Part shown: positions 38,267 through 48,975 of the stretch, piece by piece
Layout of the letters: each line of letters begins with the position of its first letter
Position numbering within the stretch: position 1 is the first letter of the stretch
DNA from: Beaufortia kweichowensis
Lineage: Eukaryota; Chordata; Actinopteri; Cypriniformes; Gastromyzontidae
Reading direction: 5' to 3'
Length of the DNA: 64,000 nucleotides
Assembly (NCBI GenBank): GCA_019155185.1
Contig: CM032809.1
Location: 4,335,621 to 4,399,620, forward strand
Notes under the pieces: generated by a model
Database searches by the model: none
Told to the model about the DNA's origin: nothing
The model's input: only the letters and a program-made list of their open reading frames with translations
Translations under genes and position numbers: made by a program

Positions 38267-41044
38267 TCAGTTTATTTGTGAAACTTATTTTGCAAATGAT
38301 TTTTTAGCTAGATCATCCTAGATCATGGTGCATGAACCCAACTTGTCCATTTGTAACACCGTCCCTTTATTGTGTCTCAATCTTTCTGAATAAGGATTAA
38401 AAAAGTCACGTTCATGTCCCCTCAGTGTCCTGCTGCGTGAACAGTGCACAACGCATGAATAAGTGATGGCAGTGTTGAGAGTTGGCGAGGGGGGTCTGTC
38501 AGCTTGCTGCGACTACTGTTTGAGGTCCTGCAGAGAAATCACACACAACATATCACTGGTTTGTTCTTTCCTACCTTAAATAAACGTCACTCTCAAAGCT
38601 TATGAATTTATCATGATGACCAAAAGGCAAGGAAATGTTCCTTTTACCACATACATGGCCACAGCCCAGGGCCAGACACTGTTTTGACCGAAACATACTA
38701 AAAGGGCTGTGCCAATACTGTCTTGTTTGTAGAGTACATTCTGATTCTTTAACTTATATTATATTGTTGTGCATTGTGTTTATGGGCATACATTAGGCTG
38801 TTATTGGGTCATCCAACAATGAGTCTGCCTATAGGATCCTGCTATTATTATGTGAATCATAATAATAATGATTTATATTTTGAGCTACATATTTAAGGTA
38901 CATTTTCTCTAGGAAAGAATCAGTTTGATGCCACTTGATTTCGACTTATATTTCACCAGCAAATGAATGTGTTAAACTGAGATGGCGATATAAAGGCAAG
39001 CGTTGTATCTTTAGGCATTGTATTTAGTTTAGACAAAATATATCAAAGCAATTCTAATCAGGCACTAAATGAATTACCAAAAAAATATTTTATGACATCA
39101 GTATTTTTTTTGTGAGGTCACAGCTGCCTTTAAAAAGCGTGATATATGCATTGTGATGTGTATTGTATTGTGATGTAGTTGGAGATACCCAGCTATATTT
39201 ATGTTGCAGTTACATCATTGGCACTTATTTTGTGACTTGCTTTATGCCGTTTTTATCAGTCACATAAATCCTTTATAAAGCCGCATATGAATAGTTTTTC
39301 ATTGAAGCGGGTGGCTTTGGCTTCGTACAGCACTCGTTCTGTGTTCAGGAATGCTCTTTAAGAGTCTCCAGAGAAGCCGGTTGGACGAAAACAACTGCTA
39401 AAAGCCTCAAACTCAACCAAAATAAAACTCTTAGAGATGTTGCCATGGTTACTGCTTCTCTGATGTCAAATTTTTATACTTTTCCCTCTCTCTTGCTCTT
39501 TTTTGACTTTGCTTTCTTCCTCCCTTGTTACTGTAAATGCAGAAAGACGTTGAAGATGCTGTAGTAGTTGCATTAGATGTCTTATTTTTATGAGTGTGCT
39601 TCATTATATTTTATAAAAAGACATACTGTAGTTTGCCTGAAAATGTTATGATATTAATGTTGCTGCAAACCCATCTGGCCCATTGCAAACCTTTTTTTTT
39701 GTTGAAGAAAATCCCGAAATCTGTTTTTTTTTAATGAAGGTGAATGAGACTGTCAAACTTTAAAACAGCGACTTCTTTTTGTGTTTCAAAGAATGAATGA
39801 AGTCATATGGGTTTCCAATGACACAATGATGAAACACAAGGTTTTTAGAAAGATATTAAATAGGGTGTTAATGTTTATCTACTAATGCCAATAAGAGAGA
39901 TCACAGGAAGCTTATCGTTCTTTCAGCTGACCTCTTCTCATTTATCACATTTCCAGCTTGGTTGCAGGCGATTGATTAGTTATCAGCCAGTCTCAATCGA
40001 TTTAACATATAGTGGATATTCATATCGAAAGATGTCACACAGCGCATCCTGATAATGCATCACCAACAAGCCATTTTCAGCCATTTGGTATGATGTAACA
40101 TTTACATGATAATTCCATTGAAGTGTCTTCTTTTCTCGTCTGTCATTTGGACGGCAATTGGTGACCTTCAAGACTTAACACGTACCCTGCCTTTCCCGCT
40201 GTCGTAATTGCCTCAATATCTCTTTTGTCCCTGGAAAATTAAACCCTGTTCTTGCAGCTTTTGCTGCTTATTAGCCCCCTGCAGTGTGAATGAATAAATC
40301 AATGACTAAAACAGGGCAGGTCTAATGGGGAGTGTAAGCATGTCATTGGAAAAAATCTTCAACGTTTGCCACGGGATGCTCTGTCGGAGACCTCGGGGGT
40401 CTGGATAAAATAGTCTCAGCTCTGCATCCACTCCACAGAAAATGTGATTTCATCTTCCAGCATGTAGTCTGGATGACCTTGTTGATGAGATGGAGGCAAG
40501 CTGTGCTTCTCTCCTGTGATCTCTGCCGCCGAAGGCTCCTGGACAGACGCTTTGGAGTATAGTTTTGGGGCACTGTGGCCTGAGAGAAGGTTGGAATATC
40601 TTATTCCTAATCCTGTCCCAAAGCGGTGAAGATAGAACCTGATGAATCAGAAGAAGCAGCGCAGGTCAGGTCTCTCTCCGGGTGCCCTGGTTAGTGAAGC
40701 AGAACATTTCGTTTTTCCGTGCGGCGTCTTAAAGCTGAGGGCTTTTACGCTTAGGGCTGCAGAAATGGGGCAGGGTTTTACTAGGCCAGCCAGTCGGCGA
40801 TGACCCAGAATACTGTTCTTTAGGCGAAGAAAGTACCTCTAGCCTATATTCTTGACCTTTAGCCTTGAACTTGAGCTGTTGGAGTACATTAGTAAGCTGC
40901 ACTTTGACCCAGAGAATAAGTACAGGGAAAGACTTCGTTTGAGTGTGTCGGTAGTGGTATCGCTCTGTAAAGCTCTGGGCCAGTAACGTGAGCATGTTAG
41001 AGCCAATGCTCGTTGGCGATCTGTAAACTATGCAGCTTTTCTGG

Positions 41045-41165
41045 TTCTAGCAAAGCCGAGGTCATGGGTTCAATCCCAAGGATTGCACATACTCATAAAA
41101 AATGTATAGTGTAATGCAATGTAAGTTGCTTTGGATAAAAGCGTCTGCCAAATGCATAAATATAA
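41045..41165 (-). repeat. SINE-like copy with B box
   Basis: Contains aggtcatgggttcaatccca (a near-perfect tRNA B-box type motif), then taagttgctttggataaaag and cgtctgccaaatgcataaat. It is the best-preserved member of the family in this window and is reversed relative to the copy at 10081. Confidence 0.65.
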
Positions 41166-41189
41166 TATGCTCAGTTTGACTGATGTTAC

Positions 41190-41248
41190 TGTAGCTTAGG
41201 GATGCAATGCAAATGTTGTGGGTTTAATCCCACAGAAGACACATAATT
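41190..41248 (-). repeat. Adjacent second SINE-like head
   Basis: Directly downstream, tgtagcttagggatgcaatg and gttgtgggtttaatcccac repeat the A/B-box-like arrangement without the tail. This suggests either a tandem insertion or a partial duplication. Confidence 0.4.
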
Positions 41249-44200
41249 AAACTGGATCTTGATTTTTGTCAGCTCTTGTAATTTTTGTGAACAATCAGAT
41301 GCTCCAGGAATAAATCGTGGGTGGTTTGTCATTTGAGGCACTTTAGTAGTAGTGAGACTATTAAACATTTGCACACTTGTTCAATTTTTTAACATGTGTT
41401 TTTGCAGGATACATTTGACTCAGGATCAAATGAAAAAGCCGAGTATTCTATTGATTTACTGTAGCGTGATTGCAGAATGGTTGTCTATTAATTATGTATT
41501 TGATTGCAGTTCCTATTGATCAGGCAATAGCTTTGTACATGCATACTCTTTACATATAGGGCTTTATAGTCAAACAGAAAGATCCTTGGTTATCCGATCA
41601 ATGCGGTTAGTGCTGAATATGACCTGTAAGGGGGTGTGCTGAAGAAAAATGATCTACACCCTTCCAACATACACCCATTCTGTTTCTGATGGGAATTAAC
41701 AGAACATCTGGTATTTTTCTCTCAACCTTTTCTAAGCCTTCTTTGCTCAAGTACATGTTTTGTCCTTCAAATCTCACATGGAGCCTTGTTAAGACCTTTG
41801 GACATCAAGCCCCCAGGCAACATATGTGCCCTTAACCTGACCTTGCTATTCCTGCATATCTAGTCGGCTCTGGTGTATGTAAAAGGTCATTGCGTAAGCT
41901 TGCTTATGGACCCACTGCAGGGCCTTTGACACCTCTAACAACCCTCATCATCTCCCCAAGGTTTGCTGTGAACCCATGTATACATCAATCAAAGGCTTAG
42001 ATGAAACTGTGCACCATGCTCAAGATTGATGTCAATGTCAAGGTACTGCTCTCATCTGTGATGACGCAGGACTGGTTCAGCTGAACTGTTACATAATTGT
42101 GTATGTGGGGTTTCTGTACCCTGGAGATGTGGACTTGGTGAGCTACTTTGTCTGACATAAACACAAAAGCATGTTGAGTTGCAGAGACATTGCTTTAGAT
42201 TGCTTTTGAAGAAATTATGCATTGGAAATTATCAAGGTGGTAATCATTTACACCCTATTTCAGAGATATCTATGGTAAATATTGCCTGCTTTTACATTAC
42301 AGGCATTCTTTTCTGAATATTTCTCAGTGTTTCTCTTATCAAAGCGGTCTTATCTCAGTTATATCAGTTATTTTTTTCATATGTGAGTTCTTTAATTCAT
42401 TTTCTGTTATATTAATATATCTGTTCTCTTATGATTTCCTCTATATTTTTAATCTTACATCTCTGTTCTCATATATTTGTTCTTATTTCTTATAGGTTAG
42501 GCAATTCTTTAAGCTGAATTAACTAAACCGATGTGCTCTCATGGCCATAGTAAATGAAATGTAAAGTTCAGCAATTGTTTTATTTGATCATTTTAAAATG
42601 TTCAGTATGTTGCATTTTAACCTGAGCTTGATGAATTTGTAGGCGAGCTGCTGATGCAGTGTAGTGCGATAAATTGGTCAGAATATATTTGTCCATTAAA
42701 GCAAAAGCTTTGTTTATTTATTTATTTCCAATGGCAGTCAAGACTTTATCTATTTTAGCAGTAACTACAATTGGAAAAAAATAAAGATTTAGATAACCTT
42801 TTTTTACGACCTGCTTGATAACTTTGTAACCTGTAATATTACCCGGCTGACCTTTTATACATCTTGTTTAATTTTTTGACCAAGAAGAGGATCAGAATTT
42901 TAGTTGTAGTGTTTGTTCACATGATCTCAAACAGCAATATTTTAATAATTCATAAAAAATTAATCATTGATAATTTCATTATAAAAATAAAGGTTGTGGT
43001 TTTTTGGTAGTTGCCATGCGTGTATATTTGGATTATTTGGTGGTCTTTTAATGTGTGACTTTTACTTTGTATATTCCTGTATATACAACAAAATGCACTA
43101 AATTAATTATACTGCATCTTTGTTACTTCAATACTAAAATGATTTTGGCCCAAATTGGCCACCGGAATCATTCCCAACTTTCACACCTTTCACAGCCTAC
43201 AACTTGCAACACTAATTACAATTGTGATATGTTCCCCTGAGTAATGCCTAATCTAAAGCATCTCGCCCAATATCAATTAAAAGTGTTATCTCTCCATATC
43301 TCTATTACCTTCCTTCAGTTTTATAATTATTCGCTTTTGCTACCGAACAAATTCATGCCTGCACATTGTTGGATTGCATTCAAGAAACACACAAATTCTA
43401 ATGTGATGTTTTAGATTCAGTCAGAAACATATCAGATCTATAACCAAATAAATCAGATTGGAAAGGATTTGTTTGCACGGCTCAGAAATAATCACATCCA
43501 TGTCACGTGTCCAAATATGGGCTTTCTCCATCCTGCAGTGACAAAAAAGCTGCATTGTTCATCACCATAATCCCTCAAAATATGTCAAAGTAAACAAATA
43601 AATGCATCAGATAAGCATTTTCCTGAAAAACATTAAAGTGAGGCACCGAATAGATAAACACCTGTGAAATGGAGTGCGTACAAAATTCAGACCTGCTTCT
43701 CCATGCCAATTCATCTATTTATTTAAGTCGTCTCATAACAAGCTAAAGTCAGAAGCCTCTCTTCATATGAAAGATGTATTCACTTTAAACTTTTATGTTT
43801 TCATGCGCCTCGTCTAAAGGCTCTCTTCAAAGCCTATTCCTAGCTCCATTTAACTTGCATCACTAGTGACTGATTCACATACACCTCATCCGCAGTGCTA
43901 ATGTGAATGACTGCTGAAGCACGCTGAAATATTACTAATGGCCTTAACAGATGCTTTACCATACAAATGTGTTTTTTATCTTTAAATATGACAGTTTTGA
44001 TGCTGTAGCTTTGAAGGATGAACTTGAAAAATGCATGAAAAACTGCGTCATCGGAAACCGTAGGGGTTCTGAGGACATGTTTTATGCCTGGTTTTAATGT
44101 GAAGGGCTGAGTACAGCAGTTTATGTGCATGTTGCATGGTTCTTGCGAGTTATTTACATTTTTCTATTTTTGCATATACATGGAAGCAGATTACAGTCAG

Positions 44201-45642
44201 GACTGTTTTTAGGACGTCAGGACACCCACATTTTGAAAGCCTGAATATGAGTTTGCAGTACATACATTTGCTTGTTGTCTTAACAAAATAACATTGTGTC
44301 AGTTGTGGAAAGCATCACTTTCTTTCATATTTGCTTCATTGACCATCACTGTGGTTCCAGGCCTTACTCATAGTTATTCACAGTAGGATGTCACTTATTT
44401 GTTCATATACACGTTTCTGGAGTCACTCCTGTATGTTACTGTATGATCAGGGTAATTCAATACCTTTTAGCAAATATGTTAATATACCAAAATTATATAT
44501 ACCAAACCCTGACTGTGTAAATGTGTTCAACTGTGACACCAATGTATGTATTGTAGCTACTGAAATCAAACATATAGTTGACTTGGAAACCTGTAAATGT
44601 ATATGGATGCATAGACACATGTATTTGTGTGTGTGTGTGTGCATGCATGAGAGCCAGCAGATTAGTTAAAGGGCTAAACCCTCCACAGAAGAGTCATCAC
44701 TCCTTTCAGTCCAACCGTCAGGGATTTCAGTCATCGGATGAAAGTGCTCGTGTCTGTTTTGTGCCTTTGTGAATAGGATTGCGACCTTCACAGAGGGAAC
44801 ACACAGCCCTGAAATGATTTACAAGTCTTGTCTGAGAGAAAAAAGAAAGGGAAGGAGACGGGGACAGAAAGAGAGACTGATAAATAGGAAGAGAGAAAGC
44901 AAGAAAGTCTGAAAATTACACTTATTCATTGATCCAAGTGTAAGAATAGCAGATGAAGGACATGGCACCACAGTTAACTGTATCTCAGTAGTGTGACCCA
45001 CTAACCACGTGTAATTAAGACAAAGGCACTGGTGCCAGGGGGTGGCCTGACTGAATGAAAAGTGAGCGGCGCTCAGGAGGGGCCGAATTAGGGCCGGGAA
45101 ACGCAGCTGTGAGGAGGTCTGACAGTCAGGAATCAAGACCGAAGGGCCTGATTTACAGGAAAACTTTCCGCTTCATTAATGCTGTCAGAGAGCTTAAATG
45201 GCCCGATGTGTGACACAACCATTCCTCTCCATCTTGTTCTGTTTATCCCGCTTCGGTTTTTCTTTGTTGTACCCGTTCTCTCTGGCTGTTTGTTTAAGAA
45301 GCACAGCAGTGTCTCCACACAACAGATTAAAGGATTAGCAATGTAAATCTGGTAATGAATCTAATAATCAAATAGCATTGTCTTTGATTTTCTCCTTCCC
45401 AAGTCTCGTCCTCTTTTGTTTTACCATCCGAAACTGTTACAGCACTAAGCAAATTTGTTTTATCGGGCCACTGTTTATCAGAGCTTACCTCCATCCCAAA
45501 TTAAACGCACCTGAGCCAACATCTTCAAGATTACTTAAAAAGAGCAAATAGATGTGTTTGATGAGGACTGTAGCTAAACTCATGTAGGATAGGATCAGTT
45601 TTATCTGTTCACTTGCTCATATCTCTTTCTTTTTTCTTGCAG

Positions 45643-46452
45643 GACAAATGACATAGGATGAACACTGCTGGTCATCTCTGTCTGTCTGTGCTGTCGTACC
45701 TTTTCGCACTGGCCTGGGCCGTGGAGCCTCTGGGTCAGGCTGCCCCCTGCTCCTCTCTGGTGGCTGGGGTCTTGTACGGCTCCTTCTCACTCAGGGACCT
45801 CTTTCCCAGCCCTTCGGCTCTGGCATCCGGTTGCTCTTGGACTGTGGAGAACCCTGACCCCACCAAGTACTCGCTCTATTTCCGTTTTAACCGCCATGCC
45901 GGCGTCTGTTTAGCTTTTTCCCCTCTAGTGCTGCCTCTGGACCACTACCTCTCAAATCAGACTTGTGGCCCACCAGACCAGCCCTTTCCTTCGGACTCTG
46001 AAGCCGTTGAGCTCTGCAGGGTTCCCGGACCGCACAACTTCCTGCAGTTTGATAAGAACTTCGTGCAGTTGTGCCTGACCGCTCACCCCAGCCCGGAAAA
46101 CAACAGCGACGATGTTTCCCGTTGTCGGCGGAAACTCTGGACTTCCGGCTCGTAGAAGTTCTGCTCATCAACAACGAGAACTCCAGTCAGTTTACGTGTG
46201 GAGTCCTGTGTCGATGGTTCGAGGAATGTTTGCACGTCGGATCAGGATGGGAGGCCGAGAGCTGTAGTATCACCCAAACGGGATGCGTGTGCCCAAACGC
46301 TGCACCTCCAGTTTCGCTTCTGCCCACCACACCTCACAACCACTCCTTGGATCCCAGCGCTAGTGTGTTGCAATCGCCTCCGGACGACTGTTGTGTCACA
46401 CAGCTGCATTCAAAGAACGGCATTGCTATAGCGCCAAGGGATGTCCGGCAAG
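45643..46452 (+). CDS. adgrb2: adgrb2 (BAI2) first coding exon, frameshifted
   Basis: Start of an adhesion GPCR of the BAI family, a plasma-membrane receptor of brain. After an acceptor at 45642 come a two-codon upstream frame (45648-45656) and the ATG at 45658. Residues 1-21 are a signal peptide (hydrophobic core LCLSVLSYLFALA, cleavage likely after AWA). The first mature Cys is residue 31. WTVENPDPTKYSLYFRFNR (61-79) and FDKNFVQLCL (131-140) match the BAI N-terminal region, closest to BAI2. Asn100 is in an NQT sequon. This frame stops at 46155 after 165 residues, but from about 46122 the next frame continues the family pattern: LDFRLVEVLLINNENSSQF, then CGVLCRWFEEC. A net loss of one base (or gain of two) lies at about 46096-46125. 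The exon ends CGGCAAG with gtaagt, phase 1. Thrombospondin repeats, GAIN, 7TM and tail would be to the right of the window. Confidence 0.9.
45648..45656 (+). promoter_or_regulatory. Two-codon upstream ORF before the adgrb2 start
   Basis: ATG ACA TAG lies in the coding exon's 5'UTR, with its stop one base before the main ATG at 45658. Such near-minimal frames are known to affect initiation and reinitiation at the start downstream. Whether it is used depends on the true transcript start. Confidence 0.5.
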
Positions 46453-47445
46453 GTAAGTCAGACTTCTTTCTGACCAGCTGCAAGCTGTTTCATTTATTGT
46501 CTGGTCTATTAAAACCAATTAAGCTGCTTTACAAGCTACTTTGTTTGATTGGGCATCCGTGATTTCATTGTGCAAGGGTTAATGCAGTGTAATATTCGGA
46601 TCGCAAGCAAAGAGTTGCAGTTATAGCTGATTAGATTTCAAGAGCTCATTTAAGATTTTAATTATTAGCTCGTGATTATAAAAGAGAAAGTAACTTTGAC
46701 TCTCTTTGAAAGTAACTCTCTTTGGTGCTTGTGTGGCTTATTTGATGATTGACATACATCCTCAAACTTTGAGACATTTAATCAATTTTTTGCTTTGCTT
46801 ATTTTATTTAGATTTGATCTATAGGTCATATCAGATGTCACTTGTTATGTTTGGAGTTGGTGGCATTTAATGTAAGGGCTTAACAATAATGATTTGGTTT
46901 GATGGTGAGGATATGCCCTTTTCAATAACATTTATTGGAGAATATATAATTTCAACCTTCTTCTATTCATTCGTCCAAGACCATCATAGGTCACTTGAGC
47001 TATGTAAACAATTTCATTTCTGTTAGCCAGATAATGTCACTTTAAGCGTAAACAGTTAGTTTGGAACTCCCACACTTGCCCAGTATCATTGACCAGGATA
47101 TTGATCTGTCTCCTATGGTTATACTAAGAGTTTATACTGTTGATAAGAGAGATAAAGGATGGTCCACTGCAGATACTGTGTTTACTGATCTTCCCTAATA
47201 AGAATCAGATATTTACAAAAATGTTTAACATTAATCAGGTCAACCCTCCCGCCTGCTGCGCTTTGTTAAATCTGTCCCTTTCTGCTATATGCCGACAGAC
47301 AGGTTATCAGGCCCATGCAGGCGATAAACATCATTGATAAGCGTCATTATCAAACCGTCACACATGCTGAAAATGTTGTGCCTGTGTGCGTTTTGCCTGT
47401 TTGTGTGTGAGAGTGTGTTATTGACGGTGACTGCAGAGGAGAGGA

Positions 47446-47473
47446 TGTGTGTGTGTGTGTGTGTGTGTGTGTG
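47446..47473 (+). repeat. (TG)14 microsatellite
   Basis: Fourteen uninterrupted TG units, flanked by further gtgtgtg pieces to the left. Typical of vertebrate introns. Confidence 0.95.
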
Positions 47474-48654
47474 CTTCAGACAGGGCTTGGCTGGCTTGCT
47501 CTAGTGTCTCTCAGCTAAAGCCGCACTGAGTTTTATCCTCCCTTGAGTCAGCCTGCTGATTGGCTGTGCCAGAGAGGAGGACACTGCCAGTGTGCATGCT
47601 ACAGAGATGCAGCCATTTCTTGTCTCCACAGATACTCTACTGTAAATGCTTTCTCTTAAAAGCTGATATTACTCAAACCTGATATTTCTCTGACAAATTG
47701 GACAGTTTTTTAGATCCATGTTGGAATACGTTTGTAGTATATACTGCAAGCCTTTCTGCACAGTAAATGAATTTTGATTCAAAGTCATTAAAATAATGGA
47801 TATCAGAGCACTTAAGGCCCATTCACACCAATGATGAGAACGATAAGTAAAACTATAAAGAGTAAGTTTTAGATATTATTCTGAATTCAAGAGAAAAGTG
47901 GAGTCCACATATAGAGGAACGATATAGTTAGGATCACTTTCATAGCATTTTTTTTACAGCTGATGAATGATAAAACAGACATTTATTTTTAATAACTTAT
48001 GCATTTAAAATGTAAAACCACTGTGCATGTCTAGAATAACTGTAATTGTTCATTGGTGTGGATGGGGTATATAGTTAACGTTATAGTTATCGTTATCATC
48101 TTAATAGTTATAGTTCAATTAACAAAAAATAATTTTAGTGAACTGTTGCTAACCTTTGGTGTGTGATATATATATTTTTTAATTCCAGGCATGTTATCTG
48201 AAGGCATAATTGGACTAATCATTTAATTGTTTTCATCTTAAGGTATTTCTAGGCTCTTCTGTAGATCCGATAAGACAATTCTGGTTCTTAGGATAGATCT
48301 GTCCTGTGACTAAATCCCAGGTGTAGTACCCTCAAGATGTTGTTTACAAAGCCAGATAAATCCACAAACAGTTACATATCTTCTCATGATCTAGGATTTA
48401 TACGCGAGTGTTGTATGATAATAGGGGCTAATTGGTGTAATTGTATGTGGGGGATGTTCCTCTAGTTTCCTGTAGATAAAAACATCAAGCTTGCAGGCAA
48501 AAGAGGCCTGATCTTCATGCTGCGTTATCTATAATGTTGTTAATATTCACAATTCTTCTTAGATTACATTCTTTTTTCTGATGGTGGCTTTGGAGGTCCT
48601 TATCGTTATACACAAACAATAGCAGGCGTTATTGTACTGTATATAAAAGACAGG

Positions 48655-48975
48655 GCAGTATAGTCATAGGCAAACATTTGTCAACCCTTTGGATTTACCT
48701 GGATTTCTGAATTAACTGGTCATAAAATTGTATCTGATTTCAATTAACAACAAATGCCCTGTTTGAAGAAATAGCAATGTTTTATTAAACACGCTGTGTA
48801 AACATTCACAGTGAATGGTGAAAAAGTATGTGTGAACTTTTGGATTTAATGAGTGCCTGAGCCTTTTTTTAGACATTTAGGCATTTAGCTGATGCTTTTA
48901 TCCAAAGCGAATGACAAATATTAGGAGACAATATTTTTTGGCAGCAGTAACCTCCAGCACCAGTTTTACAGAACA
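48655..48975 (+). mobile_element. Tc1-like non-coding relic
   Basis: The order ctggatttctgaattaactg, cataaaattgtatctga, aacattcacagtgaatggtg, aaaaagtatgtgtgaac, ttttggatttaatgagtgcctgagcc and ggcagcagtaacctccagc follows a known fish Tc1-like 5' region (typical form: ...gtgaacccttggatttaataactgg... then tttggcagcaataacctcaacc). The element is interrupted by the repeat at 48867-48940. No transposase reading frame remains. Assignment is from recalled similarity. Confidence 0.5.
48867..48940 (+). repeat. SINE-like tail inserted in the Tc1-like relic
   Basis: acatttaggcatttagctga, then tgcttttatccaaagcgaatgaca, is the tail of the SINE-like family, same orientation as the copy at 10081. It splits the expected cctttggcagcaataacc of the Tc1-like element, with t-rich sequence on both sides. 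The nested arrangement shows that it arrived later. Confidence 0.55.

Larger units (their letters stand above)
5721..45642 (+). other. adgrb2: Very long presumed intron 1 of adgrb2
   Basis: About 40 kb of mostly AT-rich DNA between the candidate donor at 5720 and the strong acceptor at 45642 (ctctttcttttttcttgcag). I found no exon in it that I would defend. Repeats and orphan frames are listed separately. The stretches 5721-10080, 11413-13479, 13661-20480, 24591-32616, 35711-37065 and 41246-45642 hold nothing recognisable apart from minor simple repeats: CTG units at 14292-14309, an AT run at 17955-17976, GAT units at 25029-25049, TTA units near 27060, CCAT-type units at 28887-28918, GGAT at 30755-30769 and TG at 44627-44642. 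Conserved enhancers may be present, but alignment would be needed to see them. Confidence 0.5.

Noticed and set aside
45887..46174. 95-codon - strand frame
   Set aside because: Shadow of the GC-rich adgrb2 coding exon on the other strand.
46198..46431. 77-codon + strand frame in the third frame of the adgrb2 exon
   Set aside because: The family-matching frame here is the one with CGVLCRWFEEC; this one is a shadow.
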